Shown: positions 19,797 to 28,182 of the stretch, piece after piece
Position numbering within the stretch: the stretch's first letter is position 1
Layout: each line of letters starts with the position of its first letter
Assembly (NCBI GenBank): GCA_963844805.1
Contig: CAWJPU010000013.1
Coordinates: forward strand, 124,001 to 188,000
Direction: 5' to 3'
DNA length: 64,000 nt
Origin: JACCZR01 sp963844805
Lineage (GTDB): Bacteria > Actinomycetota > Thermoleophilia > Solirubrobacterales > Thermoleophilaceae
Notes under the pieces: model-generated
The model's database searches: none
What the model was told of the DNA's origin: nothing
The model's input: the letters and a program-made list of their open reading frames with translations, nothing else
Made by a program: the position numbers and the translations under genes

Positions 19797-20665
19797 GCCG
19801 CCAGAACGGTATGCAGCTCGGCGAGCATTCCGTGCGTGTCCTCGAACACGTCGCTCCAGGTATAGCGGCGGAAGGCGTCGCCGCGGGCGTAAGCCTCGCG
19901 CTCGCGCCGGCGGTCCTGCTCCCACGCGCGCCGGGACGAGTGGAAGCGGTAGCTGTCGAGCTCCACGGTGAGCCGGTGCTCCGGCCAGCGGCAGTCGACC
20001 CGGCGCCCGCTCGCCAAGCAGTTGGTCTGCGGCAGCGGGAGGCCGGCCCCCCGCACCAGGCGCAGGAACTCGCGCTCCAAGGCGCTCAGGGTGACCGGCT
20101 CCGCCCCCTCGAGCACGCGGCGAAGCTTCGCGGCACCAGGGGCTCCCGCCCTGCCCCCCACCTGCGTCAAGCGGTACAGAACCGAGGCCTCGTGGCAGGC
20201 CCGGGCCAGCTCCTCCTCGCTCAGCACGGCGGCGAGGTCCATCAACGTCCTCGGCACGCTGGTGACAGGGATGCCGCGGGTGCTCGTCACCTCACGGTCT
20301 CCAAGCGAGCGGCACCGTCGAGTGCGCAAGCCCGGGATCTTGCGCTCCTTGGGGCTGGTGACCTCCGGCGGTGGTGCCGCTCCCCTCAGCAGCCGCCACA
20401 GGTGACCTGCCGCCCGGCCGCTGAGCACCGCGCCCGGGCCGCAGGCTCTGACCGCAGCCATGTAGAGGGCCTCTGCGCTCGGCGCGGCGTGGCCCACCCG
20501 ATAGACGCCGCGGTGCTGGGCGAGGAGCGCTCCCCTGTCGAGCCGCCGCTGGATCACGCGCCGGCTCACTCCCGCAGCGATCAGCTCCTGTCGCGTCACG
20601 ATCCCGTGGCTCGAAGCGGCGATCCGCCCGATGATCTGATCGACCGTCCTGGGTTTGGCACCCAT
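19793..20665 (-). CDS. AbiEi-type winged-helix plus DUF559 endonuclease-like protein
   Basis: 290-residue protein. The N-terminus is the winged helix of type IV antitoxin AbiEi-like proteins (IAASSHGIVTRQELIAAGVS, RGALLAQHRGVYRVG). The C-terminus is a DUF559/restriction-endonuclease-like fold with RVDCRWPEHRLTVELDSYRF and W-x-x-D-R-R-R-E residues, the usual layout of this family in Actinobacteria. No AbiEii-type toxin lies next to it, so a toxin-antitoxin role is not supported. It sits between coaX and dus in a housekeeping operon and overlaps dus by four bases. Function unknown; family assignment fairly sure. Confidence 0.7.
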   Translation of the reverse strand: MGAKPRTVDQIIGRIAASSHGIVTRQELIAAGVSRRVIQRRLDRGALLAQHRGVYRVGHAAPSAEALYMAAVRACGPGAVLSGRAAGHLWRLLRGAAPPPEVTSPKERKIPGLRTRRCRSLGDREVTSTRGIPVTSVPRTLMDLAAVLSEEELARACHEASVLYRLTQVGGRAGAPGAAKLRRVLEGAEPVTLSALEREFLRLVRGAGLPLPQTNCLASGRRVDCRWPEHRLTVELDSYRFHSSRRAWEQDRRREREAYARGDAFRRYTWSDVFEDTHGMLAELHTVLAA

Positions 20666-20705
20666 ACGGTGCTCAAAGCCGGACGGGCCCCGGGTTCGCC
20701 CCCGG

Positions 20706-21473
20706 CTAGCCCCGGTTGCGCTCCCAGATCAGCCGCAGGCCCTCCAGCGTCAGCAGGTCGTCGGTCTCGTCGATCTGCTCGCAGCAGGGCACGATCGCGT
20801 GGGCGAAGCCGCCGGTGGCGATCGCCGTCGCCTCGTCGGCCAGCTCCTCGCGCAGCCGGCTGACGATCCCGTCCACCGAGCCGGCGTAGCCGAAGATCAC
20901 GCCGGACTGGATCGCGTGGCGGGTGCCCTTGCCGATCGCGCTGCGGGGCGGCTCGAGGTCCACGCGCGGCAGGCGCGCCGCCCGCTGGGCGAGCGCCTCC
21001 AACGAGATCTCGATCCCCGGGGAGATCACGCCGCCCAGGTACTCCCCCGCCGCCGAGACGACGTCGTAGTTGATCGCCGTGCCGAAGTCCACGGCGATGC
21101 AGGCGCCGCCGCAGCGCTCGTATGCCGCCACCGCATTGGCCAGGCGATCGGGGCCGAGCTCCGCTGGGTTGTCGATCCGGATCGGGATGCCGGTCTTCAC
21201 CCCGGGGCCGAGCAGCACGCCGGCGCCGTCGAGGTAGCGGTCGATCAGCTGCTCGTACTCCTGGGCCAGCGTCGGGACCACCGAGGAGACGCAGGTCGCG
21301 TCCACGTCGTCGAAGCCGGCGCCGCGCAGGCGCAGCAACGCGGCCACCTCGATCGCCAACTGGTCCGCGGTGGCGTGGCGGGCGGTGGCGAAGCGCCAGT
21401 GCTCGACCAGCTCGGTCCCCCGGTAGAGGCCAAGGTGGGTCTGGGTGTTGCCGACGTCGACGGCGAGCAGCAC
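20706..21473 (-). CDS. coaX: Type III pantothenate kinase
   Basis: CoaX phosphorylates pantothenate, the first step of coenzyme A synthesis. ASKHA-fold kinase of 255 residues with VDVGNTQTHLGLY at the N-terminus (phosphate-binding Asp), GPDRLANAVAAYER, the catalytic DFGTAINYDVV and the ATIATGGFAH adenosine motif near the C-terminus. GTG start at 21473. A copy of the dispersed palindromic repeat lies immediately upstream. Confidence 0.95.
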   Translation of the reverse strand: MLLAVDVGNTQTHLGLYRGTELVEHWRFATARHATADQLAIEVAALLRLRGAGFDDVDATCVSSVVPTLAQEYEQLIDRYLDGAGVLLGPGVKTGIPIRIDNPAELGPDRLANAVAAYERCGGACIAVDFGTAINYDVVSAAGEYLGGVISPGIEISLEALAQRAARLPRVDLEPPRSAIGKGTRHAIQSGVIFGYAGSVDGIVSRLREELADEATAIATGGFAHAIVPCCEQIDETDDLLTLEGLRLIWERNRG

Positions 21474-21486
21474 GCCGGGCGACCCT

Positions 21487-21556
21487 ATCGCCGGAGCGCA
21501 GGCCGGGCGTTGGCCGGCCGCCTGTCCTACCGGAGGTAGGGAGCACCGCCGATCGG
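21487..21556 (-). repeat. Dispersed palindromic repeat, copy with internal hairpin insert
   Basis: Shares the core GGCCGGGCGTTGGCCGGCC and the tail GAGCACCGCCGATCGG with the copies at 5925-6027, but is interrupted by about 22 bases that include the hairpin CCTACCGGAGGTAGG. It fills the gap between folK and coaX. The fourth copy, at 58756, contains the related TACCGGAGG segment at the same place, which suggests modular variants of one element. Confidence 0.75.
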
Positions 21557-21561
21557 TCCCC

Positions 21562-21990
21562 TCACAGCTCGCCCAGGCGCTCCACGCGCTGGTCGGCCAT
21601 CAGCTCGAGCAGCGGCTCCAGCACGAAGCGGCGGGAGGTGATCTCGGGGTGCGGCAGCGTCAGGTGCTCGTCCTCCAGGCGCAGGTCGCCGAGGATCAGC
21701 ACGTCCACGTCGATCGGCCGCGGCCCGTGGCGGACGCCGCCCGGCTCGCGGCCCAGGTCGCGCTCGACTCCCTTGCACAGGTCGAGCAGCTCGTGCGGGC
21801 CGAGCTCGGTCTCGATCTCCACGACCGCGTTGAGGAAGTCGGCCTGGTCGGTGACCTCGCCCTGCGGCGCGGTCTCGTAGACCGACGATGAGGCCACGAT
21901 CTCGACCGCCTCGGCCAGCCGCTCGCGCGCGGCACGGAGGTTGGCCAGCCGGTCCCCCTCGTTGGAGCCGAGCCCCAGGTAGCCCCTCAC
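21562..21990 (-). CDS. folK: 6-hydroxymethyl-7,8-dihydropterin pyrophosphokinase
   Basis: HPPK transfers pyrophosphate from ATP to hydroxymethyldihydropterin in folate synthesis. 142 residues: GYLGLGSNEGDRLANL at the N-terminus, VYETAPQGEVTDQADFLNAV, and the signature RHGPRPIDVDVLILGD with the metal-binding Asp pair, then LPHPEITSRRFVLEPL. The GTG start overlaps the stop of the upstream receiver gene as GTGA. The other folate genes, folP and folB, lie about 4 kb away beyond the signalling genes, so the usual folP-folB-folK cluster is split here. Confidence 0.95.
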   Translation of the reverse strand: MRGYLGLGSNEGDRLANLRAARERLAEAVEIVASSSVYETAPQGEVTDQADFLNAVVEIETELGPHELLDLCKGVERDLGREPGGVRHGPRPIDVDVLILGDLRLEDEHLTLPHPEITSRRFVLEPLLELMADQRVERLGEL

Positions 21991-22367
21991 CGGGAGGTGG
22001 CGGCCTTGCCCAGGTCGTCGACCAGGCGCAACAGCTCCAGCGGGCTGAACGGCTTCGTCAGGAAGAGGTCGGCCCCGGCCTCCTCGCACTCGCGCTCGGC
22101 GTCGTCACGCGCCGCGGCGGTCAGCATCACGATCGTGGCGTCGGCCGCGGCGGGCTCGGCACGAAGTCGCCGGCAGGCCTCGGTGCCGTTCAGCACCGGC
22201 ATGTCGATGTCCAGGAAGATGATCGAGGGCCGCTCCGCGCGTGCCACGTCGAGCGCCTGGCCCCCGTCGGACGCCTGCACGATGTCCACGCCGGCCACGT
22301 CCTCGAGCGTGGTGCAGACCAGCTTGCGGATGAAGGGATCGTCGTCGACGATCAGGACCGAGGGCAC
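21987..22367 (-). CDS. Stand-alone response regulator receiver domain
   Basis: 126 residues, a single CheY-like receiver with no output domain. Acidic pocket VDDDPF near residues 8-10, phosphoacceptor Asp53 in FLDIDMPVLNG, Thr in MLTAAARDD and Lys in FLTKPFSPLELL. GTG start 22367, six bases after the HD-GYP stop. It overlaps folK downstream. Its likely partner is the hybrid kinase at 23174, two genes upstream, with the HD-GYP protein as a candidate output. Confidence 0.85.
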   Translation of the reverse strand: MPSVLIVDDDPFIRKLVCTTLEDVAGVDIVQASDGGQALDVARAERPSIIFLDIDMPVLNGTEACRRLRAEPAAADATIVMLTAAARDDAERECEEAGADLFLTKPFSPLELLRLVDDLGKAATSR

Positions 22368-22373
22368 CGGGGA

Positions 22374-23127
22374 CTACTCCGTCTCGTCGCGGATGTTCTC
22401 GAGGATCTCGTCGGGGAGTCTTCTTGAGCTCCTCGACCACCGCCGGGTCGAACTGGCTGCCCGCCCCGCGCGCGATCACCTCGCGCGCCTCGGCCATCGA
22501 GACGCCCTTGCGGTACGGCCGGTCGGTGGTGAGCGCATCGAGGGTGTCGGCCACGGCGAAGATCCGCGCGGCCAGCGGGATCTCGTCGCCCACCAGGCCG
22601 TCGGGGTACCCGGTGCCGTCCCAGCGCTCGTGGTGGGCGCGCACGATCTCGGCGGCGCGCGACAGGAACGGGATGCCGACCACGATCTCCCAGCCGATCA
22701 CGACGTGGTTGCGCATGACCTCGCTCTCGTCGTGTCGCAGGTCGTCGGGCTTGTGCAGCACCTGGTCGGGGACCGCCACCTTGCCCACGTCGTGGAGCAG
22801 GAAGCCGAACTCGGTCTGCGGGTCGTCGGCCAGCGCGGAGTCGATCCGGCGCGTCAGCAACAGCCCGTAGGCGGCCACCCGCTCGGCGTGCTTGCCGGTG
22901 TAGGCGTCTCGCGCCTCGACCGCGTTGGTGAGCGCCCGCACCGTGGCCACGTAGGAGTCGCGCAGCTCCTCCGCGCGGGCGCGCTCCTCCTTGAAGACCT
23001 CGCGCAGGTCGGCGGCGTAGCGCTCGAGCTGGCGCTCCTCGTCTCCCGACTTGTCTCGCTGCGCGGCCAACTCGGCCCGCAAGCGCTCGTTCTCGGCTCT
23101 GAGCCGATCTTCCCCTAGCACCGACAC
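22374..23127 (-). CDS. HD-GYP domain cyclic-di-GMP phosphodiesterase-like protein (frameshifted at 3' end)
   Basis: An N-terminal coiled coil (RLRAENERLRAELAAQ) precedes an HD-GYP domain, which in this family hydrolyses cyclic di-GMP. The HD dyad is in FGFLLHDVGKVAVPDQVL and the GYP motif in HHERWDGTGYPDGLVGDEIP, followed by ARIFAVADTLDALTTDRPYR. A shift near 22420 is needed to reach the natural end LPDEILENIRDETE at TAG 22374. GTG 23127 is preceded by GGAGG. It lacks its own receiver, but a lone receiver gene follows at once. Confidence 0.8.
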
Positions 23128-23173
23128 CCCTGGTGCCTCCTTGTCCGTGCTCTCAGGGTAGACGCTGGACCCA

Positions 23174-25639
23174 TCAGGACACCTGATCAGACAGGGCCTC
23201 GAGCACGGCGCCCGCGGCCTCGGGCAACGGGACGGTGCCCTCGAGCCCCGTGTCCTCCCCGTCCCCGGAGGTGAACACCAGCACCGCGCGCCCCAGGCGG
23301 CGCCCGCGCAGGTCGACCCGCTCGAGCACGCTCCGCGGGTCCCGCATCCCGGCGTCCACCAGGGCGACCTCGAACCGGCGGTCGGCGCAGGCGCGGGCGG
23401 CCGCGGCCGCGCTGGTGACCCACTCGTGGTCCAGGCCCAGGCGCAGCAGAGCGGGCTCGAGCTCGGGGCGGACCTGGGAGCGCCCCACCACCAGCAGGCG
23501 CGTACGGCCAGCCAGCACCGCCGAGCCCAGCGCGTCGGCCAGCTCCTCGGCCTTCACCGGCTTGGCCAGCCGCCATTCGCCGAACAGCGCCTCGTTGCCC
23601 GAGAACACCGAGACGACGACCACCGGCGTGCGCCGCAATCCCGGGTCCGAGCGCAGCGCGCGCAGCACGTCGAAGCCGTTTCGCTCGGGCATGATCACGT
23701 CGAGGGTCAGCGCGTCGAACTGGTCGTCGCGCAGGCGCTCGAGCGCCTCCTCGCCCGAGTTGACGGTCACCGTCTCCGCCCCGAACCCGCGCAGTTGCTC
23801 GGCGATGGCGTCGGCCGACTCGGGCTCGTCGTCCACCACCAGCACACGCCGGCCCTTGATGGCCGCCCGCGGCTCCGGGCGGCGGATGGCACCGGGCGCC
23901 TCCGCCGGTAGCCGGACGGTGAAGCGGCTCCCCTCGCCAGGCTCGCTCTCCACCTCGATGGAGCCTCGCTGCAGCTCGACCAGCGAGCGCACGATCGACA
24001 GTCCCAGCCCGGTGCCGCCCTCGCCGTGGGCGCGGCGGGCGAAGCGCTCGAAGGCCACCTCCAGCTCCTCCGCGCTCATGCCCGTCCCGTTGTCGGACAC
24101 CGTCAGCGCGAGCTCGGCGCCGTCCTCCTCCACGGAGATCGAGATCGCGCCCTCGTCGGCGGTGAAGCGGTTCGCGTTGGAGAGCAGGTTGGTGACGATC
24201 TGGCGCGCGTGGCCGGGGTCGGCCAGGGCGCGCGGTAGTCCCGTGGGCAGGTCGAGCTCGAGGCTCTGCCGGCGGGCGGAGAGCTGCGGGTCCATCAGCC
24301 GCGCCACCTCGCGCACGGTCTCGCCGAGGTCGAACAGCCGCGGGTGCACCTCCATCTGCCCGGCCTCCAGCCGGGCCACGTCGAGCAGGTCGTCCACGAG
24401 CTCGACCAGGCGGTCGGTGCTGCTGAGGATCACCTCGGCGAACTCGCGCTCGCGCGCGCTCAGCCCCTCCGAGCGCTCCAGCAGCTCGGCGAAGCCCTTT
24501 ATCGACGTGAGCGGGCTGCGCAGCTCGTGCGATGCCGTTGCCACGAAGTCGGACTTGACCCGCTCCAGCCGCGCGCGCTCGGAGACGTCCCGGATCGTCC
24601 ACACCACGCCGCCGCCGACGCCGAGGCGGGCCGCGGTGATGGAGAGGGTGCGGTCCCCCTGCTCGTGCATCACCTCCCCCGCCAGCGCGTCCTCCAGCGC
24701 CGGCAGCGAGCCGTCCTCGCCGTAGGCGGCCTTGTCGCCCAGGCGCAGCTCGGGCACCACGGTCGCCGCGCGCGGGTTAGCCGCCGAGATGCGGCCGTCG
24801 TCCTCCACCACCACCAGCGCGTCGCCGAGGCTCTCGACGGTCACCGCCAGCCGCTCGCGCTCCTCCTCGACGCGGTGGCGGGCAACCTCCAGCTGCTCGG
24901 CCATCCGGTTGAAGGCGGCGCCCAGGTCGCGGATCTCCTCCGGGCCGCTGGGCTCAACGCGCTCGTCGAGCCGGCCCGAGGCGTAGCGCCGGGTCACCCC
25001 CACGAGCTCGTCCAGGGGACGGCGGATCGAGGCGAGCAACGCGCCGACCAGGACCATCGCCCCCAGCAGCGCCAGCCCGCCGGCAATGCCCGCGACCAGC
25101 AGCGAGTCGCGGGTCTCGTCGCGCGTGCGCGCGCGAGCCTGGGCCCGCCAGACCTCCTGGCGGCGGGTCAGCGCGTCGTTGTCGAGCCGGGCCCGGCGCA
25201 GGGACGCGGCCAGGGCGGCTCGCGTCCGCGCCGTGTTGGCCGCTCCGGCCAGCCGGCGGGTGCGGCGCTGGGCGGCGGCGCGCTCGTCGACCAGGCGCGC
25301 GCTCTCGCGGTCGCCGCCCGCCAGCATGTCCGCCTCGGAGATCATCCGGTCGAAAGCGATCCGGGCCTGGCGCCGGGCGCGCGCGCCGCCGCGGTCGCTG
25401 CGGCCGAGCGCCTCCTCCTCGAGGACGCCGACCGCCAGCAGGCGGGCCGACGCCGCCTCCAGCCGGTAGGTGCGCGCGAGCGTGTCCTCGTAGCGCTGGC
25501 GGGAGCTGAGCAGGTCGCCGACCGACAGCGCGGCGATCACGCCCAGGACCAGCGTCAGCCCGAGCAGGGAGAGGGTGAGCGTGCGGCCGAGCGACAGCCA
25601 CGGGCGCCGGCCGCTGCGGGGGTGATTCCCGTCTACCAT
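23174..25639 (-). CDS. Hybrid sensor histidine kinase with two receiver-like domains
   Basis: 821 residues. Membrane segment about 22-42, an extracytoplasmic helical region, second membrane segment about 183-207, a HAMP linker (IRRPLDELVGVTRRYASGRL), a PAS-like segment, then HisKA with the phospho-His in ATASHELRSPLTSIKGF and the ATPase domain (QIVTNLLSNANRF, SDNGTGMS, GGTGLGLSIVRSLVEL). A receiver follows (VLVVDDEPES, LDVIMPERNG, RLAKPV), then a second, degenerate receiver-like domain (LLVVGRSQ, VALVDAGMRDPRS) without a full acidic pocket. The ATG at 25639 is only six bases from the start of the divergent gene, so the two promoters must overlap the coding sequences or one start is wrong. Confidence 0.9.
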   Translation of the reverse strand: MVDGNHPRSGRRPWLSLGRTLTLSLLGLTLVLGVIAALSVGDLLSSRQRYEDTLARTYRLEAASARLLAVGVLEEEALGRSDRGGARARRQARIAFDRMISEADMLAGGDRESARLVDERAAAQRRTRRLAGAANTARTRAALAASLRRARLDNDALTRRQEVWRAQARARTRDETRDSLLVAGIAGGLALLGAMVLVGALLASIRRPLDELVGVTRRYASGRLDERVEPSGPEEIRDLGAAFNRMAEQLEVARHRVEEERERLAVTVESLGDALVVVEDDGRISAANPRAATVVPELRLGDKAAYGEDGSLPALEDALAGEVMHEQGDRTLSITAARLGVGGGVVWTIRDVSERARLERVKSDFVATASHELRSPLTSIKGFAELLERSEGLSAREREFAEVILSSTDRLVELVDDLLDVARLEAGQMEVHPRLFDLGETVREVARLMDPQLSARRQSLELDLPTGLPRALADPGHARQIVTNLLSNANRFTADEGAISISVEEDGAELALTVSDNGTGMSAEELEVAFERFARRAHGEGGTGLGLSIVRSLVELQRGSIEVESEPGEGSRFTVRLPAEAPGAIRRPEPRAAIKGRRVLVVDDEPESADAIAEQLRGFGAETVTVNSGEEALERLRDDQFDALTLDVIMPERNGFDVLRALRSDPGLRRTPVVVVSVFSGNEALFGEWRLAKPVKAEELADALGSAVLAGRTRLLVVGRSQVRPELEPALLRLGLDHEWVTSAAAAARACADRRFEVALVDAGMRDPRSVLERVDLRGRRLGRAVLVFTSGDGEDTGLEGTVPLPEAAGAVLEALSDQVS

Positions 25640-25645
25640 CGGCCC

Positions 25646-26236
25646 ATGACCTGGGCTCGGGAGGCGGCCAGGGGAATGACCTCTTCGCTGGTTGCGCCGG
25701 CCGCGCTGCTCGCTGCCGCGATGGTGGTCGCCGTGGGCGGCGCGGGAGCGGGCGCGCTCGGGTCGCTCGGCCAGCTCACGGGCGGGCCGGACGTACCCCT
25801 GTCCTCCGTCGACTCGGTGAGCCGCGACGCGCGGGGCGCCGACGCGGCCCAGCTCGACAGCGGGATGCTCGCCTCCGCGGGCGGGGCCAAGGCCTCGCCC
25901 CGGGACAAGGCGTCCCGCAAGGGGGCAGAGCGGCTCGCCGCGACTCGCCGGGCCTCCCCGCCCACGGGCTCGCGCGAGGGATCTGCCGGCGCTGGGCGAG
26001 GCCCCGAGGGCAGCGGCGGCAGCCCGGGCTCCTCGGGCGGCAGCGGGCCGGCGGCGCCGGGCGGTTCCGGCACGCCCGCGGCCGGCCGCGCACCGAGCGG
26101 CTCCGCGCCGGCGTCGCCCTCCGAGCCGAATCCGGTCGGCGACACGCTCGACCAGACCCAGCCGCAGCAGCTCGACAACCTGCTGAAGCCGGTCAAGCCG
26201 ATCACGGACCAGGTGCTCGGCGGCCTCGGTCGCTGA
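25646..26236 (+). CDS. Secreted or membrane-anchored Gly/Ser/Pro-rich protein
   Basis: 196 residues if started at ATG 25646. A hydrophobic N-terminal segment (SSLVAPAALLAAAMVVAVGG) is followed by a low-complexity Gly-Ser-Pro-Ala region and a short conserved-looking C-terminus (QQLDNLLKPVKPITDQVLG). I do not recognise a family. An in-frame ATG at 25676 would remove the first ten residues, leave a normal signal-anchor and give more room to the divergent kinase gene. The shared promoter region with the kinase suggests linked control. Confidence 0.5.
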   Translation: MTWAREAARGMTSSLVAPAALLAAAMVVAVGGAGAGALGSLGQLTGGPDVPLSSVDSVSRDARGADAAQLDSGMLASAGGAKASPRDKASRKGAERLAATRRASPPTGSREGSAGAGRGPEGSGGSPGSSGGSGPAAPGGSGTPAAGRAPSGSAPASPSEPNPVGDTLDQTQPQQLDNLLKPVKPITDQVLGGLGR

Positions 26237-26258
26237 CCGCCGCCGGCGCGCGGGGCCA

Positions 26259-26681
26259 CTAGCCCTCCTTCCACACCTCTACTGCGACCTCGTCCACCGG
26301 CAGCGCGATCGGCGGCTCCGGCTTGGCGGCCCGCACGGTGACCTCCTCGGCGCCGAAGCGGTCCAGGAGGCGGTCGGCGAGGGCGGTGCACAGCCGCTCC
26401 AGCGTGCGGTAGGAGCGCTCCTGGGCGGCCAGGGCCACCTGCTCGCAGACCTCTCCGTAGTCCGCGGTGTCCTCCACGCGGTCGGTCACCGTCGCGTCGC
26501 ACTCGGGGAGGCGCAGGCTGATGTCGAAGACGAGCCGCTGACCCAGCTCGCGCTCGGCCTCGCTCACCCCGTGGCGGGTGTAGAGCGACAGGCCGCTGAC
26601 CTCTACGGTCACCGACGGCTCGAGCTCCCCCTCCTCGATCTCGTCGAAGTCCTCCTCGGAGGACCCTTCGTCATGTCCCAT
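26259..26681 (-). CDS. folB: Dihydroneopterin aldolase with acidic N-terminal extension
   Basis: FolB converts dihydroneopterin to hydroxymethyldihydropterin. The aldolase core begins VTVEVSGLSLYTRHGVSEAE, continues DTADYGEVCEQVALAA with the pterin-binding Glu, TLERLCTALADRLL and PIALPVDEVAVEVW. About 25 acidic residues precede it (EGSSEEDFDEIEEGELE); these are not part of the usual family. ATG 26681 follows the folP stop by eight bases. A later in-frame start would remove the extension, but none of the usual codons lies close to the domain. Confidence 0.85.
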   Translation of the reverse strand: MGHDEGSSEEDFDEIEEGELEPSVTVEVSGLSLYTRHGVSEAERELGQRLVFDISLRLPECDATVTDRVEDTADYGEVCEQVALAAQERSYRTLERLCTALADRLLDRFGAEEVTVRAAKPEPPIALPVDEVAVEVWKEG

Positions 26682-26689
26682 GGACCCGG

Positions 26690-27485
26690 TCAACGTAGCA
26701 CCGCGGCTGCCACCCGCAACGCATCTCCCACCTCCGCGACGTCGTGCACGCGGAACACCTCGGCTCCCCGCTCGAGCGCCATCACGTTCGACGCCAAGGT
26801 GCCCGCCAGCCGGCCCTCCTCCGCCCGGCCGGTGATCTTCCCGAGGAAGCTCTTGCGCGAGGTGCCGATCACCACCGGGCGGCCGATCGCGACGATCTCC
26901 TCCAGCCGCCGCAGCAGCTCGAGGTTGTGCTCGGCGGTCTTCCCGAAGCCGATCCCCGGATCGAGCCAGACGTGCTCCTCCGGGACCCCCTCGCCGATCG
27001 CGAAGGCCAGGCGCTCCTCGAGGAAGGCCTTCACCTCGGCGACCACGTCCTCGTAGCGCGGGTCCTGCTGCATCGTGCGCGGCTCGCCGAGCATGTGCAT
27101 CAGCACGCAGGTGGCTCCGGCCTCGGCGGTGATCGCGGCCAGCTCGGGCTCGAAGCGGAAGGCCGAGACGTCGTTGACCACCGTCGCGCCCGCCGCCACG
27201 GCCGGCGCGGCCACCGCCGCCTTGGTGGTGTCCACCGAGACGCCGATGCCGTCCGCGGCCAGCGCCTCGATCACCGGTAGCACCCGGCGGGCCTCCTCCT
27301 CGGCGGAGCACCGGGTCGGCACCCGGGCGCGTCGACTCTCCGCCCACGTCGACCAGGTCGGCCCCGTCCGCGGCGAGCTTGCGCCCCTGCGCGATCGCGT
27401 CCTCGTGCGCGAAGAAGCGGCCCCCGTCCGAGAACGAGTCCGGGGTCACGTTGACGACCCCCATCAGGCGCGGTTGCCGGCTCAC
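26690..27485 (-). CDS. folP: Dihydropteroate synthase (one frameshift)
   Basis: FolP joins p-aminobenzoate and hydroxymethyldihydropterin pyrophosphate. N-terminal part: LMGVVNVTPDSFSDGGRFF and LVDVGGESTRPGADPV. A one-base shift near 27315 leads to SAEEEARRVLPVIEALA, SVDTTKAAVA, VVNDVSAF, LMHMLGEPRTMQ, DPGIGFGKTAEHNLELL and IGTSRKSFLG. The GTG start overlaps the stop of the zinc-ribbon gene as GTGA. All substrate-binding motifs are present in the two frames, so this is probably an intact gene with a sequence error. Confidence 0.9.
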
Positions 27486-27721
27486 TCCTCCTCTTCGACC
27501 GCCACGTTGACCGTCGAGCACACCCCGCAGCGCACGCGGACCTTCTTGGTCATCTGGATCGCGTGCATCGACTCGGCCAGGACGTTGCCGCACTGCACGC
27601 AGACGTAGTCGTCGGGGCCGTTGCCACGGAACGCCGGGCGGCCGGGGTCCTCCTGGACCGCCGTGCCGGCGGCGAAGGGCACCTCGCCCTCCCGGATCTC
27701 GCGCATGCGCACGCTGGCCAT
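27482..27721 (-). CDS. Small zinc-ribbon protein
   Basis: 79 residues. Two CxxC pairs (CVQCGNVLAES and CGVCSTVNV) about 22 residues apart form a likely zinc ribbon, preceded by a polar tail and followed by a run of Glu. I do not recognise a named family. ATG 27721 lies two bases after the coxG stop, and the stop overlaps the folP start, so it is translated between coxG and folP. Confidence 0.6.
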   Translation of the reverse strand: MASVRMREIREGEVPFAAGTAVQEDPGRPAFRGNGPDDYVCVQCGNVLAESMHAIQMTKKVRVRCGVCSTVNVAVEEEE

Positions 27722-27723
27722 GG

Positions 27724-28155
27724 TCAGATCTGGCCGACCTTCCCCGTGAAGTCGGTGATCAGCCCGTCGAGCACGCCGTAGACCACGCCTTCGCCCATCG
27801 ACGCGGCCTTCCCCGTGATCTGCGCGCTGGTGTGCACGTCGCCGCCGCCGTCGTTGAGCTGAAAGGTCACGTCGGCGTTGGCGTGGGCCTGGCCCTGGGC
27901 CTCACGCGACTTCACGCGCAGCACCGCCCGGTGGGCGGCGGCGTCCTTCTCGGCCACCTCCACGGTGCCCTGGAACTTCATCGACATCGCCCCCATCTTC
28001 ACCACGATCTCGGCCTTGACCGAATCCGCGTCGGTCGCCTCGACCACGCGGCCGCCCTCGACGGCGGGGATCACGCGCTCGAGGTCGACGATCGCGGCGA
28101 AGCTGTCGTCGATCGGCTTGTCGGTCGTGAATGAGTGGTCCAGCTCGGTTGCCAT
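27724..28155 (-). CDS. coxG: CoxG-family SRPBCC protein
   Basis: 143 residues of the SRPBCC/CoxG family. CoxG proteins have been linked to membrane anchoring or quinone coupling of aerobic CO dehydrogenase. Family features: LDHSFTTDKPIDDSFAAIVD at the N-terminus, VIPAVEGGRVVE, then VVKMGAMSMKFQGTVEVAE and the C-terminal GEGVVYGVLDGLITDF. No long hydrophobic tail is present. It is separated from the coxMSL genes by the YceI gene and the coxE-side genes, and is physically joined to the folate operon downstream. Confidence 0.75.
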   Translation of the reverse strand: MATELDHSFTTDKPIDDSFAAIVDLERVIPAVEGGRVVEATDADSVKAEIVVKMGAMSMKFQGTVEVAEKDAAAHRAVLRVKSREAQGQAHANADVTFQLNDGGGDVHTSAQITGKAASMGEGVVYGVLDGLITDFTGKVGQI

Positions 28156-28182
28156 GAGTCTCGCTCCTTCGTGTCTGGTTGT

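Noticed and set aside
19793..20665. Complete type IV toxin-antitoxin system
   Set aside because: Only the AbiEi-like winged helix is present; no AbiEii nucleotidyltransferase gene is adjacent.
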